DNA of 64,000 nucleotides from Corylus avellana (lineage: Eukaryota > Streptophyta > Magnoliopsida > Fagales > Betulaceae): the NCBI RefSeq assembly GCF_901000735.1, contig NC_081550.1:1384669-1448668 (forward strand), read 5' to 3'. Position numbers and translations under genes: made by a program. The notes below the pieces were generated by a model that was given only the letters and a program-made list of their open reading frames with translations, had not been told where the DNA came from and did not search any database. This document shows positions 32,991 to 47,200 of the stretch, piece after piece (within the stretch, counting starts at the first letter, position 1; each line of letters opens with the position of its first letter).

Positions 32991-35900
32991 TCAAATGGAA
33001 ATGCTATAGGGAACTCCCTTTCCTGTCACTCCAGGCTTCGAAAATGGCTTCAAAAGCTCATACGGCAAAACCCCAGCTCCGGTTCTGTTCTTCAAATTCT
33101 TGTTTGCATTCCTCTCATCAATAGTTCCTTCAAGCTCAAGTAACCTCCCGTTAAACCGTTCAAAGGACCCCTTAATGATCGGATTTTCAGCCCATGCAGG
33201 CTCTATTACATCCCCCAGATACTCCTCGTCCGGAGAATGATTTGATAGGATGTCCAAAACAGCCATCACTCTTGTCGCTTGAATTTGTGAAGGGAAGCAT
33301 TGTAAGAGTGCACCTTCGGGCTTTATCAAGAAGTTTTTCCAAAATTCTTCAGAAGGATCTTCAGTGGGCATGTTGGTTCTAGCAATGGTAGGCCGGTTAG
33401 GGAAATAACCAGCATAAGTGTATTGTCCAAAGTTTACGGCTGCATGGTGTCCAGATGTCACCCATACAATCGTTGTGATGATTTCGATAAGGTCTTTTGG
33501 GGTCTTGAGAACCGGCCACCAAGGTTCGTCTTTTTTGTCGGCGTGGCCTACTGTTCGGATTTCTGTCCACCATTGTTGTAGCTCTTGATCAGACTCTATG
33601 AGGCTTGGGTTGGGGTAATAGTGGTTGACATAGTCACTCACCCACTCTTTGATATTGTCCCAAAGGAGGAGGCCATCATTGGCAAATGGGTAATCCTCAA
33701 TTGTGAGCTTTAGGCCATGTGGAGCAGTTGGATCTTCAACTGCCATTCCCCTGGCAAGTAGCAAAATCAACAAGTTAATGAACATATATGTGTGTTAATT
33801 TCGAGACAATATCTTTAGTTCAAAGGTTGTCTTTGTCAATTCACTCAATTTCAGTTAAATATTCAAAATGTTAAAAGCCAAAAAAATTCATAAAGCTGTG
33901 GAAATATATATAAGGAGAATAGCAGAATAAAAGAAAACAGAGACAAATAATTTTCGAATCCATTAGGATAGATACCTACATACAGGGCTATATTGTGGTC
34001 TTATTACTTAATATGATTGTGTACAAGAGACAATGTTCGAATCCAATCTAATTCTAATCAAATCCCTCATTTAGGGTAATTCAATCATCATTATTTCTCA
34101 TATATTCTAACATGTACCACTTATTAAAGAGAAGTTTAAACCCATAAGTGAAGTAAAATGCTAAAGTATTAATTAAATGATTAAATTTAATCAATTTTTA
34201 GGATAAACGTTGATTTAACAACTTGCTCAAACAAAATTTAGTTACGAAATCACCTGTTAATTAAGTCAGCTGGTAATGCCTGCAGGTTGAATTGCCACTG
34301 CTGGTCATAAGCAGCGGAGCTTAACTCAATGGAGTACTTGCTAGGTGCAAATGAGGTCTCAATGATCCCTCCTGCATTAATAAGTGCTTCTCGAGCAAGA
34401 GCATTAATCTCCATAGTGTACCGAAAATGAGGGCACAATAGTCTATAGATAGGGTGCACCGCACTGAGTTGCCTATTTGTCGCAATTATATAAGGTTCTG
34501 TAGCACAATGAGTTCTGAGCCTACAAAACAGATGGAAATTAAACTTCCATGTTAATAGCAATGTATATATGGATTAATGCTAGTAGGAGTGAATTGGAGC
34601 ATGTGTAAGTACCAATGGCTAACAAGTTGGTGATAACCAGACTCATGGGCAAGAACATGAGCTTTTGCAATCCTCCATAGCCAGATACCTGTAGCATCCC
34701 AACAAGGCATGTGAACCTCTTTCCACTGAGGCTTCCCATCTATTGGTGGCCGAGTCAACTCAATGGCTAGTGGCCTTAAGGTGCCCCCTGGGGTTAGGAA
34801 GAACACCGTCCTTGATCCGTACAAAGTTGTCCCTTTAATCTCTCTTACTTTTCTCACATATGGTAACAATAGGTCATGGTAATCTAGAATGAATAGCTTC
34901 TTCTGATGTATGGCCTACAAATTAATGACGCAAAATTTATGTGTGAAAGAGAAAGGACCATTTATATGTAAGTTGTATGATATTGTGTTACATACCTCCT
35001 TGACCGTCATTAAACCTCCGATTTCCTTTTGAATCATTTCTGTAGTGATTGCTGATTCTGGCGAACCATAAATCTTTGGGTCGAGCTTACTCTTCAATGG
35101 CCATTCCTAGAGAATTTTCATGCAGATTTTTGGCATTTTATGTAAAAAGTTAATCCTAGTTAATCCCGCCCCACACACACATATATATAATTTGATGGGT
35201 TTACACATATATATACGCTTTGATGGGTTACTTATTTTGGTCATATTGCTAGAAAGAAAAAAAATATCTTAATGATTTAATCCATGAGATAAGCATTCGC
35301 TATAGTTTAATGTTATTTATCACACATTTCACACACTTTTTTCTTTTAATTACTGTCTAACATAAAAATTCACATAAAACACGTCATGTTAACCGATACG
35401 AAATGAGTGTGAAGGGTGATGGCCGCTCCTTCTCCTCTACATTTGAACATTATATATATATATATATATGCTTGAAAATTAGATTTTATCCTTTTTAAAG
35501 TTAGATTGGGCTTTCATTTGTGCCGTGACTTGTTTCAAGAAGAAATTTTGGTTCGTCTCTTGTGCTCATTGCTTTCATAATTATTGTCCAAAAATCATAC
35601 CGTGATTAACTGTATGCTGTAGGGGTTGAGGCCAGCAAGAGTCTGCCTACCAAATTCAGCATCCCTAAACCAAAAGAATTTGTCTCCTGCATAAATGTGT
35701 GCCAAAAAACTACCGTTTAGAGAGAAGATGGATGAAGGCATAAAGAGATGATATATTTAAGGGTAAAGTTATCTCACTATCCATTGTTTCTGGTGTCTCA
35801 AACCGCAACACATTTTCTTGTGTATCATTGATAGCCTTGAGCAGCCTGGGCAGCACGTTGCGGAGGGACTGCGTGTTTTGGTTTTTAAGGGGAGGCAAGT

Positions 35901-38017
35901 TAACCCCCTCGTTGAAAAGCGAATCTATCGCCGTGAAGTATGGAAATCCGAGGTCTGTGTCGATGATCGCCGCCTCTAACGACGGTACCACTGCATGCAG
36001 CACCGAGGATACTGCCTTGACTGAGAACGTTAGCTGTTTTACTTCCGAGAAGCTCTCATCCCGAGGAACATACACGCTACTGCTTCTTTTCTCCGACAAT
36101 GGATCTGCGTGCAAATCAATTGTTTATACTAACTTTCTCATTCATTTTCTTCAAAATGCATCAACACCTAAAATTACAAATTAACACAGTTGTTCATTAT
36201 TTTATTTGTTTTATGTTATTTTATATGTTTTTATTTGTTCCTGAACCCTAGGATATTGAAAAGCCATGCAAAACTGTTGAAGTATTGATTAAATAATTAA
36301 ATTTAACTTTTTTTTTTATTTGTTTAAACTTCTTGAATAAATGGTAATTTAGCATGGTATCGGAATTAAAGGTCCTGAGATTAAACTTTGACTCCGTCAA
36401 TTCACCTTATTTAAATTAAATATTCTACACACGTTTGAGTTCACATGTACAAAAAGTGTTAAAGTATTGATTAAATTATTAAATTCATCTCTTTTTATTA
36501 ACTTAAATTTTTAAAACAACTGATAATTTAACAAAAACATAAACCTATGGCACAATACAACCCTATCATGTCAGACCTTTTTTTTTTTTTTTTTAATTAA
36601 TATTTTATGAGTATGGAAAGTTTTCTCCCTTTATTCTTTCATTTTAAAAGTAAAAAAAAAAAAATTAAAAAAAAAAGAACTTTACGTTGATGTGAGAGTT
36701 TATAATTAAAAAAAAAAGAAAAAGAAAAAAAAAAAGAACGACAATGTGACAAAAAGCACAAAACAAATTTCCACATTGCGCGTCCATAAATTGGTAAGTT
36801 GTGAAAGTTGTGATATACGAGGAGAAGTCCTGCTATATGGCTGTCAAAAGTCAGATAAGTATTTGTTAAAGTTTAATGTGACTTTATTTTTTTTAAAAAA
36901 AAATTTGTAGAAATCTCTCTATTCCCCCATTTTGTTTTTTTTTGTTTTTATTAGTTAAATTTTTATAAGTTAATATTTAGTTTTTAATGCCTCAAAATTT
37001 GTTTTTGAATTCAAAACTAAAATTTAGCGATGAAAAGTTAACCATTTAAGGATGGTATTACTCAAAAAGAATTCAATCATCCTAAATTTGGTGTTAATGT
37101 TTCAAATTTAGTGCTAATATTTCAAATTTAGATTCTCCTTTAATTTTAAAAAAAAATTTGTAAATGTCTGACGCTAGGCAGTCGTAAATCTCTACTCTAC
37201 GAGGAGATAAAAGTAGAGGTTATGTTTGGCAAATGAGTGGACTTAGGAAATTGGCTGAATCTGTAGCAGATTTGATTAACGTGAAAGAAAAAAGTAAGAA
37301 TGTTTTGTATAAAAAAGTAAAAAATTTTGTTTTGTAATAATTTTTTTATTTGAATAGTAATAAAAAATTATTAATATTATGTAAAAAATAAAAATATTGA
37401 AGTTGATTTTAAAATTTTGGGTCTGGTCAAGCTAGTACGGCTTCGTTGTCAGACGTCACCATCAGATCAGACAACGCATATAATGCTTTATCTTAGAACC
37501 ACACAATTGCTTATCACGGATCAATAAATATCACAGAGACTATATAAAATTAATTACTATCTTATCCCATAATTAATGAAATAACAATCAATTATGTATT
37601 CTCTACTCAATACAATAAGATTTTTTTTTTTTTTTTTTTAATTTAATTTAATTGACAATAGATTGAGCATATCAATTAAACGAAGATATAACTATAACCT
37701 CGGCCTGAAATTTGTTTTTAAAGACATATAGTTAATTAAATGTTTTAATAAAATAGTAGTTTGGTATTAAAAATCATACCTGTTTCGGTTCGCGGGCGTC
37801 CTGTTCGGCAACGTCTGGGATAGGGGTGTTGTTTGCCGCCGAGTACCGGTCTCTTAAGATCTGCACTACTATCAGGATTTCCTAGATCGTTATACACATC
37901 ATAATCATAAACCCTCTCGAAAGTCTTGCGTTCTCCTTGTCCATTGCCTCTCAAAATCTTGAGCTCTTCTTTTCTTAGCCTCCTCAGCCCGTTTGGTGTC
38001 TGGGATGGCAAGTATGA
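32991..38017 (-). CDS. Plastid type-2 13-lipoxygenase, copy A, exons 3-9 (5' part lost in gap)
   Basis: Adds O2 to linolenic/linoleic acid in plastids, feeding jasmonates and leaf volatiles. Exons on minus: 37780-38017 (3), 35778-36104 (4), 35601-35686 (5), 34996-35106 (6), 34613-34914 (7), 34254-34520 (8), 32991-33750 (9). Frame holds throughout. Using the full-gene numbering from copy B (902 aa), iron ligands are His555 and His560 (GYHQLVSHW), His752 and Asn756 (HHAAVNFGQ) and the C-terminal Ile902. Exons 1-2 are missing because the sequence stops at the N-gap at 38467. The whole block is repeated at 44244-49641 at a constant 11175-bp offset, so this is probably the same gene seen twice. 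Intron 3 (36105-37779) holds a decayed Tourist-like MITE near 37215-37420. Confidence 0.9.
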
Positions 38018-38466
38018 CTGCTCCACAACACATAACAAACAGAGACAACAACATATATTAAACTTCCATTGTTGTTAAAATTTATATAAAAGGCTTAAAA
38101 TAAAATAAAATTATGGTTTGGATTATTCTGCAAGTTGGTTAAGTTAAAGGGCTGAATTCAGAGTAAAATTCCATTCGTACGGATTCTTATTTAATTTGTT
38201 TCGAATTAAGGATTAGTTATGAGTGGTTGAGATGACATATTCCATTTTGAAAGGGACTAATTTTGAATCTTTGATACTAATCAAATAAAATATTGACAAA
38301 TTGGCTGCTGGACCATAAAGGTTAATTAGTGGATGTGGGCAAAGACAAAGTCCCCGTTTACAACTTAGCCCCCAAACCTTTTGGATTTCTGTATCAGAAA
38401 CGTGTGGGAAATTTTGTTAATTTAATCACCTCCATAAAAGCTTAATTAGATCGATTTATTTAGATT
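33069..38466. repeat. Duplicated block A (same as 44244-49641)
   Basis: Constant offset of 11175 bp, with no indels seen. Substitutions cluster in the first ~750 bp (exon 9 and its left intron edge), plus one at 35744/46924; elsewhere I saw none. Both copies abut a 100-N gap, which points to an unmerged haplotype or overlap between contigs. Confidence 0.9.
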
Positions 38467-38566
38467 NNNNNNNNNNNNNNNNNNNNNNNNNNNNNNNNNN
38501 NNNNNNNNNNNNNNNNNNNNNNNNNNNNNNNNNNNNNNNNNNNNNNNNNNNNNNNNNNNNNNNNNN
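38467..38566. other. Assembly gap (100 N)
   Basis: Exactly 100 N, the conventional placeholder for a gap of unknown size. Left sequence continues in 49642 onward; right sequence continues the LINE seen at 9131-9636. Confidence 1.
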
Positions 38567-41500
38567 GAAAATGATATTCTTTGTAGTGCTTGGGGTATAA
38601 ATTGGAATATTGGTTTAATTTTTTGTGGAGATTTTATCTGATTGTTTAAGTGTTTTCAGCTTTAGCTTAGTGCTATAGCTTTACTTTGTAAAGTGCTGTT
38701 TAGTTGTTTTGTTAATAAAACTTACCCATTCATCAAAAAAAAACATCCATCCATCTTGATCACAAAGCTACCGTTTTGTTGCAAAATGGATTAAAGACTC
38801 CTTAGAATTCATAGGACATTTTACTGAGTAAGTTTCTCCAAATCTCATTGTTTTCAAATTAAATGGCAAAATTTTTTGTTATATTGGTGATAAATAATAA
38901 ATCAAATTAATAAATTTAAAATATGGTAAAAATTTAAGAAAACTATCATCTATAAAAATTTAAGTAATGTAAAAGGAATAAGATTATAATCCCATCTAAA
39001 AGGGATATCGAAAATGACATAATTTTTCTTCAAATTGGGTTGGAAGAAATTTCTTTCAGCCCAACCTAACAAATTAACATGTCTTTTATCATGTGATAAG
39101 CACGCAATTTTCTAAGAGTTTCTCCTTAGCTAGCCCTTCAACTCCCTCCTCTATATATAAACAAAATCATGTCAAAATTGTCACCCTCACCTCCACGGAT
39201 TGGGATTGGCTACAATTAGCTTGCTCAAGCCCTGTGTGAACAGCTCAAGGTCTTGGGCCCAACTCTTCCAATTTGGTTTGGAAAAAAACTGTATTATTAT
39301 TATTATTTTTGCATCTAATGAGGTACATAATGTTAAGTTGATGTAATATCGTGAATATCATTAGATTTATAAAATAAATAAATCTTACAAATTCAATTGT
39401 TAATTTGATAAAAAAATTAAAATTAAAATTTTTAAAAAAAAAATCTACGAAGATGAGCAGTAAATGAACAGGAAATTGAAAAACATTTTTCTAAATAAAG
39501 TAAAGACTATAAAATAACGCATCTTTATTTCCCTTTAAATAGAGAGTCACGATGGTGACTCGATCTGTATCTAGTAATATTGGAACACCCATCTTAAATA
39601 TTTCCAAGGCAATGCATTTATTAAATTCATGATAAGAACAAAGTGATTAAAGGATAAGGATGTCTTGCAATTGGGTGATCTAGATTTGCTGAAAGAATTT
39701 GATTGGACTCGTCACATATGGAATTCAGAATTTAACTCCTACAGAATTTATAGGATTGAGACTGCATTGAATTTTTTTTGGCCGTTGCTTTGATATTTGA
39801 TAAGACTTTTCCCCCTAATAAATTTGTTTTGGCCACGGCACCATTTGATTCAATTGTGGTGGCCGGGATCTTGTGATAAGACTTTTCCCCTTAATAAATT
39901 TGTTTTGGCCACGGCACCATTTGATTCAATTGTGGTGGCCGGGATCTTGTTAGTCTATATATATATATATATATACATGCACACTGTGAATGCATATAAC
40001 GGATAACGACTTCTTACCATTTAAAAAAAAAAAAAAAAAAAAAAATCTTTATATTAAGGACAAAAATTTCTTTCAAATTAGTCTCAAAGAAATATCTACT
40101 AATCCATTTAAAATAATGTCAAGGATCTATAAATTTTTAAATGACCTATAAAATATCACATACTAAAAATGCGACATGTTATCAGGATCAATATAACAAA
40201 AAATAAATTTCTCTCAAAAGACTTCTTCTTGACTTTCGCAAAGAATATTCTTTTTTAAAAAACTAAACCACAGTTTTTTACTCAATTTTTTTATAACATA
40301 TACTCAATTCTTATCACCTTTTTTTAACCAATGACATTTTTCAAGCCATTTGATGCAAATAATAGCCTAAAATTATGTAAGTGTAGGAGATCCCTATCTA
40401 TACGAGAAAAACTATTTAGTATTCTCATATTATTATTATACAATTATGGTGATGTGGCAATGAAAATCAGCCTTTAGATCAATGGGGCTTATAACAAGAA
40501 AAAATCAATGACTAATTTTCATTGTCACATTACCATAGTTGTATGACAGTAGTATGAGAGTAATTTTCATGTCAATAATTTCAAAAAGAATATAAACAAT
40601 TTTAAACATGGCATGTCAACTCCTATGATATAAGTGTAATAAATGGTGTGAAGATTAGCATTATTACATTCAAATTAATTAACCCTTTGAAAAGAGAAAA
40701 GAGATTGCAAATCTCATATCTTATTTTTTCAACCATAGAATATATTTTGACAAATTTTATGAAAAGAATTTTGCATTGCGTGGTTAAAAGACCTTCTCTA
40801 ATTTTTATTTTATTTATTTATTTTTTTTAATAACAATGCTTTTTCTCTATGCATTTCATAAAAATACAGCATGTTGCTCTAACAAAACAATATCATAAAA
40901 ACAATGAGAAATTTCTTCCATCTAAATTTGATTTATACTTTGTTTAACTCTTTAAATGCCATTGTTCCAATCAATTTTCAAATCTACAGCATATGCTATC
41001 GAATCACGTCTCTAACCGCTACCTAATCCATCACAAGTTTCTCAACTAGACAGTAATTTCCTAGTTGTTCCATCTCCGCTACAAGGACATTTCTAAACAC
41101 AATTCTCTTCATTGCCTTTACCATCAATGACAATTCTTCCATATGCTTGATAATTCTTCTGCCATCTGTTAATGGTTTGCTTCTAGAAAAGAATCAAGAA
41201 GAAAACAAAAGACAGACCGTAGATCTAAGATCATTACTCTTAAGGATTTTTGTAAACAAAACCTTAGAAAACAATTAAAATAAATTGAAACAGAAAAAAC
41301 TTCGCCCTATAAATTACTGTTAAAAGCAAATCTAGAGAGAATATAAACAAAAACTGCTGCAAAGTCTAAATATCAACAAACTTACTATTGTATTATTTTT
41401 TAAAAAAAAAAAAAAAAAAAAAGGGAAGAAACGAATTCCTTTAGGAATGATTCTCTGGCGGCTAAAAACCTTCTCGAATTGAACTCGTGCCTATTGCCAT

Positions 41501-42493
41501 TACTCATTGCGGCGGCTAATGAAAAAGGCCAACACCTTGTACATCAGTCATCAGGCGTCTTTGCTCTTAACACGCAACAACGAAACGTCGCAATACCTTG
41601 TCCTTTTTCTTTCTTTTTTGTTTTGTTTTTTTTTTTTTATTCGTTGCAATATTGGTTGTGACCGTTGAACCCTGTATTGATTCACATCATGGAATCTGCA
41701 GTCAATTCAATTACAGAAGGCCCTAAGGAATTGTCTGTTTGCTCGGATAAAGTTGTGAACCAATTAAAGCAAGAGTGAGACGACACACAAGGTCCAGTAC
41801 AATGATCTCTTATAATTTCAAATAAATGACAAATTTTCAAATTACAGAAGTTAGGTTGTCTTTATGCATCGAATTGTTTGAAAATATCACGTATTCAAAA
41901 TGTGTCATGTTATTAAAACATTAAAAAAAAAATCATTTTCAAAAGGTTTTTTCTTCACTTTTACACAACGTTTCTTTTTAAAAAACCAAAAAATAAGGAA
42001 GAGAGAACACATGAGAAACTGTAACATTTTTTTAATGAAAAACTAGTCTAGTCTATCAAACACATTAAAAACTGGTTCACTTACTAAAAATTATGGGTTC
42101 ACGCAATGTGTTGCAAGTCTAAGCCACTCTAAGGAAGGATTTGGCTTATATATATATGACAATCATTCCTTCTTCATTTATTCAAGGGAAAACTTTTCTT
42201 AACCCTCTTGAACTTTCATCGCTTTTACCATCACCCCATTAAAGTTCAAAAACTCTCAATTTTATATATCAAACTTTAAAAATATGCAATGTCACTCAAA
42301 CCATTAGGTTTTGGAGTTAAATCAAACGGAGTATAGGTAAAATGTCTCTTAATACACTAAAATAATGTTTGATACACTAAAGTAAAAAGTTTTCAAACTT
42401 TAAAATAACTATTGAAAAAACAATAAAAATTCAGAAAATTAAGTGAATTTCCTTTATTTAACCAATCATTTTGAGTGGTGCACTCAGCTCCTC
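38567..42493. other. Upstream region of BGLU3
   Basis: Aligns with 9463-13723 (LINE end, then BGLU2 upstream) with scattered substitutions and indels. It lacks about 470 bp of the BGLU2 version and has its own 76-bp duplication (39798-39949). No gene. Confidence 0.7.
39798..39949. repeat. 76-bp tandem duplication
   Basis: Two near-identical units (39798-39873 and 39874-39949), each beginning TGATAAGACTTTTCCCC and ending with GGCCGGGATCTTGT. BGLU2 upstream has a single unit near 10730. Confidence 0.9.
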
Positions 42494-42500
42494 TATAAAA
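42494..42500 (+). promoter_or_regulatory. Probable TATA box of BGLU3
   Basis: TATAAAA in the same context and spacing as BGLU2, 53 bp before the ATG. Confidence 0.6.
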
Positions 42501-42552
42501 AGTCAAGAAATGATCTAGTACAGCACCACACCCATAATAAGAAAAATAAGTT

Positions 42553-44105
42553 ATGTCATTTCAAGGCTATCGACTACTCCTGGGCCTCCTGGTCTTTGTT
42601 GGCTTATTGATTGATAATAGCATTTCTGTTACACCAAGCCATCACACTGCTTCACTCAACCGGAGCAGTTTTCCCGCCGGTTTCATTTTCGGAACGGCAT
42701 CGGCGGCTTACCAGGTAAGTCCTGCTTGGGTTTCCTCCATGTTTGTATGATAGGTAATACAGTTTTTCTAATTCAAGTGTACAGAGAATATGTCAAGCGT
42801 GATGCATTTATATATATGTGCCATTATGTGTTTAAAATCCAGTATGAAGGTGCAGCAAATGAAGGTGGCAAAGGAAAAAGTATGTGGGATACTTACACCC
42901 ATAGATATCCAGGTCTCTCTCTCTAGCTCCTCATTGAAATCAAAGGTTTTTTTTTTTTTTTGGTGCGCAGTAATTTCAATCAACATTAAAAAAAAAAAAA
43001 AAAATAGAATACAAGAAGGAATGCTATAATTTACTTGAAGTTCTTTACAAATTGATGGGACCAACATTTTATGTGATATTTATCAAATCAGTTACTAAAA
43101 TATAGACGGTCATGCACATAGCATTTTACATTAATGTAATTATAACGTTATCATGTTTACAAACTAATGATGCAGTTCACGTAATACTTATCATCTTAAC
43201 TACTAAAATGTAAGATAGGGTTCTAATTCCAAGGGTTTAAATTAGAGGTCGGAGTAGGAGACCAATGGCTGAGTTCAAGGGTCAACAAGACCAAAACAAA
43301 GTATCTATTTTTTTTTAAAAAAAAAAAAAGTTTCAAAGTAACGCCTAGAAATCTTTTTTTTTTTTTTTTTTTAAATCTTACAAATATAAGATTTATGAAA
43401 TTGCAGGTAGGATAGCGGATGGCAGTAATGGAGATGTGGCTATTGATCAATATCATCGCTACAAGGTATATACAGTTAGTACACATAATTAAAGAAAAAC
43501 AATCTCACAATCTGATTTGTCTAATTATTCAGCCTAACTAATTAAACACAAGATGATGAAAACGAACTTAAAGATTTTGGCAACAGATTTATATTTCACA
43601 TTATGTATTATAGGAAGATGTTGGAATTATGAAGGAAATGGGTGCAGATGCTTACAGGTTCTCCATCTCATGGCCTCGAATTTTACCAAGTAAGATTCTC
43701 GTTTACATCAATCTCTAGAGCTACTTTACACAAAATCTAGACAAAAACAAAAAGATAATAAATGGGGTACAACCCAAATCTACATCAAGGTTTTGGAAAC
43801 ATGATTTGAATCTTTTACCATTTTCTATTCAAAAAATGAAGGGCAGGTAAATTGAGACTCTCTGCTGAAGTTGAGAGTCCACCCGCACTATTTTTTTTGA
43901 CAAAGTGCTCCTCTCTTGTCTGATAATGAATAGGGATAATAACAAAAATTCCCAACAAGAAAAAATTGGGATCCTTGGAAACAATATTTCTGACCCTTTT
44001 ATATGATTATTTGGGGTCTAATGTCAGAAGGAAAGCTAAGTGGGGGTGTGAACCGTGAAGGAATAAAATACTACAACAACCTCATCAATGAGCTCCTCGA
44101 CAAAG
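42553..44105 (+). CDS. GH1 beta-glucosidase, exons 1-5 only (BGLU3, cut by gap)
   Basis: Exons 42553-42714, 42843-42912, 43407-43465, 43614-43689, 44028-44105 give 148 residues: signal peptide, FIFGTAS, and sequence up to the loop before the acid/base region. Active-site motifs would lie past the gap at 44144. Promoter, exon 1 and exon 2 follow BGLU2 (for example the [11 protein letters not shown] segment), while intron 2 to intron 5 is nearly identical to BGLU1, including [15 protein letters not shown] against [15 protein letters not shown] in BGLU2. The switch falls in the TC tract at the start of intron 2 (about 42912-42925). It may be a real hybrid from unequal crossing-over or gene conversion, a divergent haplotype, or a mis-join. 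Intron 3 lacks the BGLU2 LTR. Confidence 0.85.
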
Positions 44106-44143
44106 GTCATGATTCAACCTAGTAAAATTCCAGCAAAACATAT

Positions 44144-44243
44144 NNNNNNNNNNNNNNNNNNNNNNNNNNNNNNNNNNNNNNNNNNNNNNNNNNNNNNNNN
44201 NNNNNNNNNNNNNNNNNNNNNNNNNNNNNNNNNNNNNNNNNNN
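44144..44243. other. Assembly gap (100 N)
   Basis: Exactly 100 N. Left side breaks inside BGLU3 intron 5; right side starts inside lipoxygenase exon 9. The two sides are not adjacent in any other copy in the window. Confidence 1.
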
Positions 44244-47200
44244 AACCCCAGCTCCGGTTCTGTTCTTCAAATTCTTGTTTGCATTCCTCTCATCAATAGT
44301 TCCTTCAAGCTCAAGTAACCTCCCGTTAAACCGTTCAAAGGACCCCTTAATGATCGGATTTTCAGCCCATGCAGGCTCTATTACATCCCCCAGATACTCC
44401 TCGTCCGGAGAATGATTTGATAGGATGTCCAAAACAGCCATCACTCTTGTCGCTTGAATTTGTGAAGGGAAGCATTGTAAGAGTGCACCTTCAGGCTTTA
44501 TCAAGAAGTTTTTCCAAAATTCTTCAGAAGGGTCTTCAGTGGGCATGTTGGTTCTAGCAATGGTAGGCCGGTTAGGGAAATAACCAGCGTAAGTGTATTG
44601 TCCAAAGTTCACGGCTGCATGGTGTCCAGATGTCACCCATACAATTGTTGAGACGATTTCGATGAGGTCTTTTGGGGTCTTGAGAACCGGCCACCAAGGT
44701 TCGTCTTTTTTGTCGGCGTGGCCTACTGTTCGGATTTCTGTCCACCATTGTTGTAGCTCTTGATCAGACTCTATGAGGCTCGGGTTGGGGTAATAGTGGT
44801 TGACATAGTCACTCACCCACTCTTTGATATTGTCCCAAAGGAGGAGGCCGTCATTGGCAAATGGGTAATCCTCAATTGTGAGCTTTAGGCCATGTGGAGC
44901 AGTTGGATCTTCAACTGCCATTCCCCTGGCAGGTAGCAAAATCAACAAGTTAATGAACATATATGTGTGTTAATTTCGAGACAATATCTTTAGTTCGAAG
45001 GTTGTCTTTGTCAATTCACTCAATTTCAGTTAAATATTCAAAATGTTAAAAGCCAAAAAAATTCATAAAGCTGTGGAAATATATATAAGGAGAATAGCAG
45101 AATAAAAGAAAACAGAGACAAATAATTTTCGAATCCATTAGGATAGATACCTACATACAGGGCTATATTGTGGTCTTATTACTTAATATGATTGTGTACA
45201 AGAGACAATGTTCGAATCCAATCTAATTCTAATCAAATCCCTCATTTAGGGTAATTCAATCATCATTATTTCTCATATATTCTAACATGTACCACTTATT
45301 AAAGAGAAGTTTAAACCCATAAGTGAAGTAAAATGCTAAAGTATTAATTAAATGATTAAATTTAATCAATTTTTAGGATAAACGTTGATTTAACAACTTG
45401 CTCAAACAAAATTTAGTTACGAAATCACCTGTTAATTAAGTCAGCTGGTAATGCCTGCAGGTTGAATTGCCACTGCTGGTCATAAGCAGCGGAGCTTAAC
45501 TCAATGGAGTACTTGCTAGGTGCAAATGAGGTCTCAATGATCCCTCCTGCATTAATAAGTGCTTCTCGAGCAAGAGCATTAATCTCCATAGTGTACCGAA
45601 AATGAGGGCACAATAGTCTATAGATAGGGTGCACCGCACTGAGTTGCCTATTTGTCGCAATTATATAAGGTTCTGTAGCACAATGAGTTCTGAGCCTACA
45701 AAACAGATGGAAATTAAACTTCCATGTTAATAGCAATGTATATATGGATTAATGCTAGTAGGAGTGAATTGGAGCATGTGTAAGTACCAATGGCTAACAA
45801 GTTGGTGATAACCAGACTCATGGGCAAGAACATGAGCTTTTGCAATCCTCCATAGCCAGATACCTGTAGCATCCCAACAAGGCATGTGAACCTCTTTCCA
45901 CTGAGGCTTCCCATCTATTGGTGGCCGAGTCAACTCAATGGCTAGTGGCCTTAAGGTGCCCCCTGGGGTTAGGAAGAACACCGTCCTTGATCCGTACAAA
46001 GTTGTCCCTTTAATCTCTCTTACTTTTCTCACATATGGTAACAATAGGTCATGGTAATCTAGAATGAATAGCTTCTTCTGATGTATGGCCTACAAATTAA
46101 TGACGCAAAATTTATGTGTGAAAGAGAAAGGACCATTTATATGTAAGTTGTATGATATTGTGTTACATACCTCCTTGACCGTCATTAAACCTCCGATTTC
46201 CTTTTGAATCATTTCTGTAGTGATTGCTGATTCTGGCGAACCATAAATCTTTGGGTCGAGCTTACTCTTCAATGGCCATTCCTAGAGAATTTTCATGCAG
46301 ATTTTTGGCATTTTATGTAAAAAGTTAATCCTAGTTAATCCCGCCCCACACACACATATATATAATTTGATGGGTTTACACATATATATACGCTTTGATG
46401 GGTTACTTATTTTGGTCATATTGCTAGAAAGAAAAAAAATATCTTAATGATTTAATCCATGAGATAAGCATTCGCTATAGTTTAATGTTATTTATCACAC
46501 ATTTCACACACTTTTTTCTTTTAATTACTGTCTAACATAAAAATTCACATAAAACACGTCATGTTAACCGATACGAAATGAGTGTGAAGGGTGATGGCCG
46601 CTCCTTCTCCTCTACATTTGAACATTATATATATATATATATATGCTTGAAAATTAGATTTTATCCTTTTTAAAGTTAGATTGGGCTTTCATTTGTGCCG
46701 TGACTTGTTTCAAGAAGAAATTTTGGTTCGTCTCTTGTGCTCATTGCTTTCATAATTATTGTCCAAAAATCATACCGTGATTAACTGTATGCTGTAGGGG
46801 TTGAGGCCAGCAAGAGTCTGCCTACCAAATTCAGCATCCCTAAACCAAAAGAATTTGTCTCCTGCATAAATGTGTGCCAAAAAACTACCGTTTAGAGAGA
46901 AGATGGATGAAGGCATAAAGAGACGATATATTTAAGGGTAAAGTTATCTCACTATCCATTGTTTCTGGTGTCTCAAACCGCAACACATTTTCTTGTGTAT
47001 CATTGATAGCCTTGAGCAGCCTGGGCAGCACGTTGCGGAGGGACTGCGTGTTTTGGTTTTTAAGGGGAGGCAAGTTAACCCCCTCGTTGAAAAGCGAATC
47101 TATCGCCGTGAAGTATGGAAATCCGAGGTCTGTGTCGATGATCGCCGCCTCTAACGACGGTACCACTGCATGCAGCACCGAGGATACTGCCTTGACTGAG

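Noticed and set aside
35828..36184. 118-residue plus-strand open frame (also at 47003-47359)
   Set aside because: It is the antisense shadow of lipoxygenase exon 4.
42553..44960. BGLU3 and lipoxygenase copy B as a genuine neighbouring pair
   Set aside because: Only a 100-N gap joins them; their adjacency and orientation are not supported by sequence.
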